Source: Planctomycetia bacterium (GTDB taxonomy: Bacteria > Planctomycetota > Planctomycetia > Gemmatales > Gemmataceae). From it: a DNA stretch of 64,000 nucleotides. A program made the position numbers and the translations under genes. The stretch spans positions 1 to 64,000 of the forward strand of contig SXID01000216.1 of NCBI GenBank assembly GCA_005772955.1, read 5' to 3'. Below are positions 58,051 through 64,000 of this stretch, in pieces. The notes beneath the pieces were generated by a model, which worked only from the letters and a program-made list of their open reading frames with translations, searched no databases and was not told the DNA's origin. Numbering within the stretch: the stretch's first letter is position 1; every line of letters starts with the position of its first letter.

Positions 58051-60458
58051 ACCCGCCCCCGAGCGGCCCGCCGGCTGACACCGCGCCCGCAACGGCGGGT
58101 GAGGGCGCGCCGGACCACGAAGGCGAGGTCTCCGCGCTCAAGTCGTGGGTGCGCGAGAACGCGTTCTCGCTTGTCACCACGGCCGTCGTGATCGCGCTCG
58201 TGTGCGTCTACCTCGACCCAATCGACACCCTCAAGGTGATGCTCGGGCTGGGGTTCATCATCTTCATCCACGAACTCGGACACTTCGTCGCGGCGAAGTG
58301 GTGCGACGTTCACGTGAACATGTTCAGCATCGGGTTCGGGCCGGCGGTGCCGTTCTGTCAGTACAAGTGGGGCGAGACGACCTACAAGATCGGCATCATC
58401 CCACTCGGCGGGTTCGTTCAGATGGTGGGCGAAGGCGATGGCGCCGACGGCGAAGAAGCGGAAGACGACCCACGGAGTTTCCGCAAGAAAAGCGTCGGCC
58501 AGAGAATGCTCATCATCTCTGCTGGCGTGATCATGAACATCATCCTCGGGATGGCGTGCTTCGTGGCCGTGTACCTGCACGGCGTTCAGGAGAAGCCGGG
58601 CGCGGTGGGTTACGTCGAGAGCGGCGGCGCCGCGTGGCGCGCCGGGATGCGCACCGACGACCGCATCACCAAGATCGACACACGCAACAACCCGTACTTC
58701 GACGACATCCGTCCGATCGTGATGGGCAGTCAGCAGGACGAGAAGGTAGACATCAAGTGGGAGCGGAACGGGAAGGAGTGGGAGCCAGAGAAGGACAAGT
58801 TCGTGTCGCCGCTGCGCGACGAGGGCCAGCGGTTCCCGCAGTTGGGTATCTCGCCGCCATCGCGCCTCGTACTGATGACCGCGCCGAAGCGATCCGGCTT
58901 CACGCCGGTGATGCCTGGCACGCCCGCGGCCGAGGCCGACCCGAAGTTCCAACCGGGCGACCGCATCGTCGCGATGAGCAGCGACCCCGCGAACCCCGCG
59001 ACCGTGACGCCGGTCGAGACGTACACCGAGTACCACAAGCGCCTGGTGCTATTCGCGGGTAAGGACATCACCTTGCACATGCTGCGGGCCGACGCCAAGG
59101 CGGACGCCGAACCCGTGGTCAGCACGCTGAAGCCGACGTACCGGCGCGACCTCGGGATACGGATGCGGATGGGCGAAGTCGTTGCGTTGCGGCGGGGCGG
59201 CAGCGCGGCACTGGCCGGCGTGGTCGAGCGCACCGAAGGCGCGCAGCCGACACGCGGCGACCGCATCAAGGCGGTACTCCTTCCGCCGGACGCAAATGGC
59301 AAGCGCACCTGGTACGTCGCCGGCCCGGTGGACTGGACCTGGACGAAAGAGGCACCGGGGGTGGACCCAAAGAAACTGCAGGAGTCGGTGACCGTGAAGC
59401 CGCTCGACCCGCTGCTGCTGCCGTACCAGTTGAACCAGTGGTCAGACGGCAAGTCCGGGCCGATCGCGGTGGAACTGGTCGTGTCGCGTGCGGCACACCC
59501 CACCGACCAGACCATCACAACGAAGGTGGCCTTCGACCCGTCGTACCGGTTCGACCGCGAAACGCAGTCGCTCCCGAACAGCCCGCAACCGATCAGCGGT
59601 CTGGGGTTGGCCTACTGGGTCGAGGCGATTGTTGACGACGTGACGAAGGGCGGAGCGGCCGACTCCGCGAAGACGACGCCGATCGAACTACCGCCCGGCT
59701 TCTTCCACCGCGTCAAGCGGTCCCTCGGTATCGAAGGTCGAGACGTGGACGCGGGCGGCGCGGACAAGCCGCTGCAACCGGGCGACGTGATCGTCGCGGT
59801 GCGGTTCAAGGCGAAAGGCGCTGGTGAGAAGCCGGTTGCCGGCGAGTGGAAGGACGATCTGAAGCCGCACCAGTGGGCGACCGCAGACGCCGCGTTCCAG
59901 AGTAGCCCGCCGTTCGAGATCGACCTGAAGGTGAATCGTAGCGCGACCAACGAGACGTTCACGGTCACGCTCCAGGGCCGGGAGCATAAAGAGTTCCCGA
60001 CCGACGACCGCGGCTTGATCTTCCAGACCGATAATCAGATTCAGAAGGCGACCGACGTCGGCGACGCGATCGGACTGGGCGCGCGTCGCACGGGGCGCTT
60101 CATCAAGGTCGTGTACATGAACCTGTACGCGATGGCATTCGGGCGTGTGAGCGTGAAGACGATGAGCGGCCCGCTGACGATCGCGACCGTGTCCTACCGG
60201 TTCGCGGGCGAGGACTTCTGGCAGTTCCTGTTGTTCCTGGGAATGATCTCGGTGAACCTGGCGGTGGTGAACTTCCTACCGATCCCGGTGCTGGACGGCG
60301 GGCACATGGTGTTCCTGATCCTGGAGAAGGTGCTGGGCCGTCCGGTGCCGGAACGCATGTTCGCGATCGCGATGTACACCGGGCTGTTCCTGATATTGTC
60401 GCTGATGGTGTTCGTGATCTTTCTCGACGTGACGCGACTGTTCTTCGGCTGGTTCTGA
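58011..60458 (+). CDS. rseP: RseP-type site-2 metalloprotease, unusually long
   Basis: An 815-residue intramembrane zinc protease, about 1.8 times the ~450 of E. coli RseP. The TTG at 58011 is chosen for AGGAGGT seven bases upstream; it overlaps dxr by 40 bp. His87-Glu88-X2-His91 (FIHELGHFVAAKWC) and Asp762 (IPVLDGGHMVF) are the zinc ligands. VMNIILGMACFV is the next helix. Between residues ~190 and ~680 are up to four PDZ-like segments (GAAWRAGMRTDDRITKID, GTPAAEADPKFQPGDRI, TRGDRIKAVLLPP, KPLQPGDVIVAVRF). It cleaves membrane-bound regulators, classically anti-sigma factors. Confidence 0.92.
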   Translation: MDPNPNAGSPDTVNPPPSGPPADTAPATAGEGAPDHEGEVSALKSWVRENAFSLVTTAVVIALVCVYLDPIDTLKVMLGLGFIIFIHELGHFVAAKWCDVHVNMFSIGFGPAVPFCQYKWGETTYKIGIIPLGGFVQMVGEGDGADGEEAEDDPRSFRKKSVGQRMLIISAGVIMNIILGMACFVAVYLHGVQEKPGAVGYVESGGAAWRAGMRTDDRITKIDTRNNPYFDDIRPIVMGSQQDEKVDIKWERNGKEWEPEKDKFVSPLRDEGQRFPQLGISPPSRLVLMTAPKRSGFTPVMPGTPAAEADPKFQPGDRIVAMSSDPANPATVTPVETYTEYHKRLVLFAGKDITLHMLRADAKADAEPVVSTLKPTYRRDLGIRMRMGEVVALRRGGSAALAGVVERTEGAQPTRGDRIKAVLLPPDANGKRTWYVAGPVDWTWTKEAPGVDPKKLQESVTVKPLDPLLLPYQLNQWSDGKSGPIAVELVVSRAAHPTDQTITTKVAFDPSYRFDRETQSLPNSPQPISGLGLAYWVEAIVDDVTKGGAADSAKTTPIELPPGFFHRVKRSLGIEGRDVDAGGADKPLQPGDVIVAVRFKAKGAGEKPVAGEWKDDLKPHQWATADAAFQSSPPFEIDLKVNRSATNETFTVTLQGREHKEFPTDDRGLIFQTDNQIQKATDVGDAIGLGARRTGRFIKVVYMNLYAMAFGRVSVKTMSGPLTIATVSYRFAGEDFWQFLLFLGMISVNLAVVNFLPIPVLDGGHMVFLILEKVLGRPVPERMFAIAMYTGLFLILSLMVFVIFLDVTRLFFGWF

Positions 60459-60471
60459 CACTGTTGCGTTC

Positions 60472-60606
60472 TTGCCCTCTCCCCTTGCGGGAGTGGGTCG
60501 CCGCGCTTCGCGGCGGGGTGAGGGGTGAAACGTTAGCCCACAGAAAGCGCTACCCCTCACCCGGTTTGCTGCGCAAACCACCCTCTCCCGCAAGGGGAGA
60601 GGGCAA
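60472..60606. repeat. Compound inverted repeat, 22-bp arms with two inner hairpins
   Basis: Outer arms 60472-60493 and 60585-60606 are perfect over 22 bp. Inside are CCGCGCTTCGCGG and GGTTTGCTGCGCAAACC hairpins and a GGGTGAGGGGT/ACCCCTCACCC pair, giving a cruciform-like fold. It lies between the convergent rseP and enoyl-CoA hydratase genes. A partial copy is at 21239-21263. Confidence 0.88.
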
Positions 60607-60618
60607 TACCAAGACCGG

Positions 60619-61479
60619 CTACTTCTTGCGGTTGAAGAACTCGGCGATGAGCCGCTTTGACTCGTCCGATCCGGCGAGGCGCATGAACGCCTCGGTTTCG
60701 AGCTTGATCGCGTCGTAAAGCGGAATCGCCGCGCCTTCGACCATCACGCGCACGGCTTCCGCCGCGGCCCCGGTGACCTCTTGGAGAAGTTGGAATCGCT
60801 CCCAATCTCCCTTTGGGATTGCGTTGCGTTTTTGCTCTCGGCGATTCTTCCGATCAACGCGGAGAACGTAGTAAACTGCTTGCTCGACCAAAGTCGAGGA
60901 TTCAACAGCCACATCTGTGATCTCGTGCGCGACCGCCGCGTGGTAGTCCAGGTTCTTTCCCGTTGTGAGCATGTCGCTCGCGCGGTGCATCCGGTTCATG
61001 TCCAGAATGCGCGGCAATCGCTGCGTGCCGCCCCAACCGGGAATCAGCCCCAGTTTCACTTCCGGCAAACCGAGTTGCACCTTCGGGTTCGTGCCGCAGA
61101 TACGCAGGTCGCACGCGAGCGCAACCTCCAACCCACCGCCGAGGGCGGCACCGTCGATCGCGGCGCACGTCGGGAACGGTAGCGATTCTAGTTGCTCCAA
61201 GACGCGCAAACCTTGCTCGATGAACGCCCGCACTTCCGGGTCGTTCGGCGTGGGCGCGTTCGCGAGTAACTTCAGGTCCGCGCCCGCGATGAAGATGCCC
61301 GGCTTCGCGCTCGCCAGCACCAAGCCCTTCAGGTCGGTGCGCGTGGCGAGCGCGGTAAGTGCTTCGCTGAACTCCGTCCAGAGTTCGCGTGTGAGGACGT
61401 TCGCCTTGCTCCCGGGCTGGTCGAACGTGAGCACCGCGACGCCGTCGGGGCGCGTCGTTAATGTGACGGATTGTGACAT
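60619..61479 (-). CDS. Enoyl-CoA hydratase/isomerase family protein
   Basis: A 286-residue crotonase-fold protein starting at the ATG at 61479. The oxyanion hole regions are IFIAGADLKLLAN and CAAIDGAALGGGLEVALACD, and QLGLPEVKLGLIPGWGGTQR carries the glutamate of the FadB/FadJ-type hydratase. It is longer than a typical crotonase and resembles the N-terminal hydratase part of FadB/FadJ, without the 3-hydroxyacyl-CoA dehydrogenase domain. Likely a beta-oxidation hydratase acting in the cytoplasm. No acyl-CoA genes lie nearby. Confidence 0.88.
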   Translation of the reverse strand: MSQSVTLTTRPDGVAVLTFDQPGSKANVLTRELWTEFSEALTALATRTDLKGLVLASAKPGIFIAGADLKLLANAPTPNDPEVRAFIEQGLRVLEQLESLPFPTCAAIDGAALGGGLEVALACDLRICGTNPKVQLGLPEVKLGLIPGWGGTQRLPRILDMNRMHRASDMLTTGKNLDYHAAVAHEITDVAVESSTLVEQAVYYVLRVDRKNRREQKRNAIPKGDWERFQLLQEVTGAAAEAVRVMVEGAAIPLYDAIKLETEAFMRLAGSDESKRLIAEFFNRKK

Positions 61480-61505
61480 GAGGTGATTGTAGTTGGAGCG
61501 TAGCA

Positions 61506-61585
61506 ACTGTTGAGCGCCGGCCCCGCCGGGGCCGCGCCTTCCACACGGAGAAGGCGCGGCCCCGGCGGGGCCGGCGCTCAACAGT
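61506..61585. repeat. Perfect 35-bp inverted repeat
   Basis: Arms 61506-61540 and 61551-61585 are perfect reverse complements over 35 bp with a ten-base loop; the arm is very GC-rich (CGCCGGCCCCGCCGGGGC). It lies between the thioredoxin-like gene's stop and the hydratase start, both on the minus strand. No T-tract. Confidence 0.92.
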
Positions 61586-61595
61586 CTCGAACAAG

Positions 61596-62555
61596 TTACT
61601 TCTCCGGCCGCAGGCGGTTGCCGTTCTTGTCCACCCACGTGAACGGCTTCACCACGTCTACCGGCTTCGTGGAGATCTTCTCGCCCAGAATGTTCTCGAA
61701 CACGCTCCCGTAGACTCGCTCAATCGGAACCATCGAATGCGCGGCCATGATCTGGTGAACGAGGCTCTGGTTCGTGACCACCACGCGCCGCCCCTTACCA
61801 TCCACGGCGACGCGATTGCCGGGCGCGGCAGCGGCGTTCTTCTGCATCGCCTCGAACTTCGCTTCGGTCAGCGTCACGTCCGGGCCGTTGATCGGCGGTG
61901 GCGGCAGTTTCGGCGCAAGCGGACGACCGGTCGGGTCGCGGTAGGTCAGCGCGTCCTTCTCGTCCATCGCTTCCGGCGGATCGTAGGTGACTGCTTCGAC
62001 CACGATGCCGAACTCCTGGCGTAGTTTCTCGGCGTGGGCCTTGCGGAACTGTTCCTTGAACTTGGCCCCGTCCATCTTGCCGTCCTTACCGACACTCTCC
62101 TTCATGCAAGTCTTCGTGGTCTCGACGACCCACTTCGCTTCGCGAAGGAACGTCTGCGCGTCCACCGGACCCGCGACGCAGTGCAGCACACGACCATCCG
62201 GCGCACAGAAGTACGCGGCAACGTTCCCGCCCTGTTTCTGCGCTCCCACGATCTTGAAGGTCGCGACCTTCTGGTACGACGACACGAAGTACTCGTTGCA
62301 GTACTTACCGACTTCCGCGTTGTTCAGGGCGCCCACACGGAGCGCTTCGGCGTTGTTTCAGGTCAGGCCCGGGTCTTCGAAGTGCCCGGATACGTGAAGC
62401 ACAAGCACAAGCTTCTGCTCCTTCTTCGCGAGAGCCGCGGCTTCCTTGGGGCTGTCCACGAAGTCGAGCTTCGTGCCGTGCCCGCAGGTCGTCGGGTTCG
62501 CGCTCAGCGGCGCCGCCATCAGTGCGACCGCCGCACCGAGCATCAGGTAACGCAT
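61596..62555 (-). pseudogene. Secreted thioredoxin-like gene interrupted by an in-frame TGA
   Basis: Starting at the ATG at 62555 (GGAGGTG upstream), the frame encodes a signal peptide (LGAAVALMAAPLSA), GHGTKLDFVDSPKEAAALAK and the Trx-like strand KLVLVLHVSGHFEDPGLT. It then meets TGA at codon 66 (62358-62360). The same frame continues uninterrupted for 253 codons: NNAEALRVGALNNAEVGKYC, VAAYFCAPDGRVLHCVAGP, and a C-terminal region rich in charged residues. The reading frame is unbroken apart from the TGA. It may be a decayed gene, a sequencing error or, less likely, a selenocysteine codon. Confidence 0.7.
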
Positions 62556-62575
62556 GACACACCTCCCGTTGGTAG

Positions 62576-62620
62576 GACACGCTCCGCTCCGCTCCGCTTC
62601 GCGGCTACGCGGCGCGTGTC
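62576..62620. repeat. Dispersed repeat related to 4726-4784
   Basis: GACACGC/GCGTGTC arms (62576-62582 and 62614-62620) enclose CTCCGCT repeats and TCGCGGCTAC, which match the element at 4726-4784. It lies between the Trx-like gene and the serpin gene. Confidence 0.55.
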
Positions 62621-62638
62621 TTCTGTCTTCCACTCACA

Positions 62639-63904
62639 CTACTTCGCAGGCCCGACGTACCGGCCGAGGAACAGCGTCGCGCTGGTCGTGTTGTCGCGAA
62701 TCGCGAACACAAACGGCCGGTCGGCGCGGAACTCGGTCGTCTTCGGGGCGCCCCTCTTGCCGATCACGACCGCAGTCGCGGCAGCGGCCTCCGTGCCTTC
62801 CTCGTTCACGTCCACGAACGCCTTGTGTAGCACGTGCGTGATGAACAGTTCCTTCCCCTTCGGCGACATGCCGGTGAAGTCCGCGGCGCCGTCGGTGAAC
62901 GCCGCCTTCATCCCCATGTCCATTAACGCCGGCTTGAGACTGAACTCAGATTCGGCCTTGAACCGTGGCAGCGACACCTTTACCGCGGTCGGCTTCAGTT
63001 CGGTCTTCGCGAGGATGTCCGCGGAGAGCCACCGTGCGAGCCGGTGAACACCGGTCGGGTCGCCTGGCAGGAACACGAGCATCGAGAGTTCTTTGCCCGC
63101 GTACGGCAGTTCCAGCACCTGCACCGTCTCGCCGCCGCGGTTGACGAACATGGTGAACTCGCCGTAGTTGAGATTGCCCGTCAGCGACATCAGCGGCACG
63201 TCGGCCTTCGTGCCGTCGGCGAGAGTGAATGCCGCGTCCTTCGTGTTCTTCTTGTCGAACTGGTACAGCCAGTTGCTCTTGAAGTAAATGGCGTTCGCCA
63301 GCACCATTCGCGTCAGCGGGGTGATGATGCCCGGCGCGATCAACTCCTTGATCTTCTTCGTCTCTTTCTCCACCCACTCGTTAATGAGCTTGCGGGCGGC
63401 TTCCGATGCAGAAAAATCCACTTCGGTCAACCCGGCCCCGTAGTGCTTGCGGGTGAGGTCGGTGAACGCCTTCTCCCACGGGTAGCCCTGCTGTGCCCAG
63501 ATCGCGTTCGCGACGGAGAGTTCGTAGGAGCGTTTCAAGTCGTCGTGCGGGTGGCTGTTGTGCCTGACGAACAGTGTGCCAAACGCTGCGTGCGGTTCCT
63601 TCGGCAGGTGCAGCACCTTCTCCATCTCTTCGAGCGTCTTGCCGCGTGCGCCGGCACTGGTCATCGCGAGCGCGGTCTCGATGCTGTACGGTGAGAGGAA
63701 GAGATTGCCCTTCTCTTTGCCCTGACCCGCGAGTCGTCTGTACAAGTCCGCGGCGAACCCGTTGATCGCGAGCGAGGCCTCCTTCGCGCCCTTCTGGATA
63801 CCGTCGGACGCGGTGAGCGGAGAACGAAACGGCGCAAACGCGCTCAGCACGCTCGCGCCGGAAAGCGTAAGGAACTTGCGGCGGGAGAGTGGGAGTTGGT
63901 TCAT
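62639..63904 (-). CDS. Serpin (serine protease inhibitor) with a Tat signal
   Basis: A 421-residue full-length serpin. The N terminus LSRRKFLTLSGASVLSAF is a twin-arginine export signal, so it is folded in the cytoplasm and exported. Serpin features follow: GNLFLSPYSIETALAMTSAG, NAIYFKSNWLYQFDKKNTKD, VLELPYAGKELSMLVFLPGD. The reactive-centre-loop hinge is VDVNEEGTEAAAATAVV and the C-terminal strand is ADRPFVFAIRDNTTSATLF. The hinge is rich in small residues, so it can probably insert and inhibit. The scissile residue is uncertain, within the GKRGAPKTT region. It is related to the truncated copy at 11656. Confidence 0.93.
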   Translation of the reverse strand: MNQLPLSRRKFLTLSGASVLSAFAPFRSPLTASDGIQKGAKEASLAINGFAADLYRRLAGQGKEKGNLFLSPYSIETALAMTSAGARGKTLEEMEKVLHLPKEPHAAFGTLFVRHNSHPHDDLKRSYELSVANAIWAQQGYPWEKAFTDLTRKHYGAGLTEVDFSASEAARKLINEWVEKETKKIKELIAPGIITPLTRMVLANAIYFKSNWLYQFDKKNTKDAAFTLADGTKADVPLMSLTGNLNYGEFTMFVNRGGETVQVLELPYAGKELSMLVFLPGDPTGVHRLARWLSADILAKTELKPTAVKVSLPRFKAESEFSLKPALMDMGMKAAFTDGAADFTGMSPKGKELFITHVLHKAFVDVNEEGTEAAAATAVVIGKRGAPKTTEFRADRPFVFAIRDNTTSATLFLGRYVGPAK

Positions 63905-64000
63905 TGGGTTGTCTCCGGTTCGACCGGCGGGCATACCCACACCGGTGATGGTAACAACCAACAGACGCGACAGCACGCGCCAAGGATTGCCGCGTTACAC

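Noticed and set aside
4726-61585. The palindromes as CRISPR repeats
   Set aside because: There are no regular spacers, each gap holds one element, the arms differ in sequence and no cas genes are present.
4726-61585. The palindromes as ordinary rho-independent terminators
   Set aside because: No T-tracts follow, several lie between divergent genes or inside an operon, and the arms are far longer than terminator stems.
1-64000. tRNA, rRNA or other named structured RNA genes
   Set aside because: No tRNA T-loop/acceptor pattern, rRNA core sequence, RNase P, SRP or tmRNA signature was recognised when reading both strands.

Overview
The window is a GC-rich chromosomal segment that reads as a planctomycete, most likely a Gemmata-like member of the Gemmataceae. 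The evidence is the combination of a DUF1501 protein next to a DUF1549/DUF1553 cytochrome-c-like protein, a DUF1559 (H-X9-DG) remnant, a large ECF sigma factor with a membrane anchor and a repetitive C-terminal extension, a G8-domain protein and many secreted hypothetical proteins. No rRNA, tRNA, CRISPR array, transposase or phage gene was recognised.

Layout. 1-3.3 kb: aldo/keto reductase, truncated PIN protein, secreted CocE-type hydrolase. 3.3-9 kb, minus strand: DUF1501, DUF1549/1553 and a YiiX-like cysteine hydrolase. 9-13.5 kb: secreted zinc metalloprotease, a serpin fragment fused end-on to a DUF1559 pilin fragment, and a PfkB kinase. 13.7-16.6 kb: small secreted protein, beta-carbonic anhydrase and SulP transporter (a bicarbonate module). 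16.9-21.5 kb: XPB-type helicase, a 77-aa protein, an XPB/Ssl2-like helicase-associated protein and a stand-alone PolX-N-terminal-like HhH protein. 21.6-29.4 kb: DUF457 membrane hydrolase, then nusA, infB, ylxP, rbfA and an HhH-GPD glycosylase. 29.7-38 kb: BioF/KBL-type PLP enzyme, SMR exporter, unknowns, secreted transglutaminase-like protein, degenerate P-loop coiled-coil protein, HAD phosphatase, pseudo-phosphatase lipoprotein. 38.4-44.3 kb: GT2 and DegT enzymes (divergent), lipoprotein, SDR plus DUF1802, glycerol-3-phosphate dehydrogenase, small protein. 44.4-53.4 kb: FHA-GAF-cyclase, conserved hypothetical, sulfotransferase, TylF-type methyltransferase, metallo-beta-lactamase-fold protein, ApgM phosphoglycerate mutase, G8 protein. 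53.5-60.5 kb: membrane-tethered ECF sigma factor, its secreted paralogue, dxr and an oversized RseP-type site-2 protease. 60.6-64 kb: enoyl-CoA hydratase, a thioredoxin-like gene broken by an in-frame TGA, and a full-length Tat-exported serpin.

The most striking non-coding signal is about twenty long inverted repeats that punctuate the intergenic spaces. Arms are 10-49 bp, several are perfect, and almost none has a T-tract. They fall into several sequence families, some with two or more copies in the window. They occur between convergent, co-directional and divergent genes alike, so they are not simply terminators. One, at 19024-19084, is bracketed by a 26-bp direct duplication of the end of the neighbouring gene, which looks like an insertion footprint. 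Each intergenic junction of the nusA-infB-ylxP-rbfA run carries one.

Other points for follow-up are the XPB locus, the tethered sigma factor close to a multi-PDZ site-2 protease, three proteins that keep a fold but lose the catalytic residue (P-loop ATPase, HhH-GPD glycosylase, tyrosine-phosphatase-like lipoprotein), and the in-frame TGA followed by a small SECIS-like hairpin.
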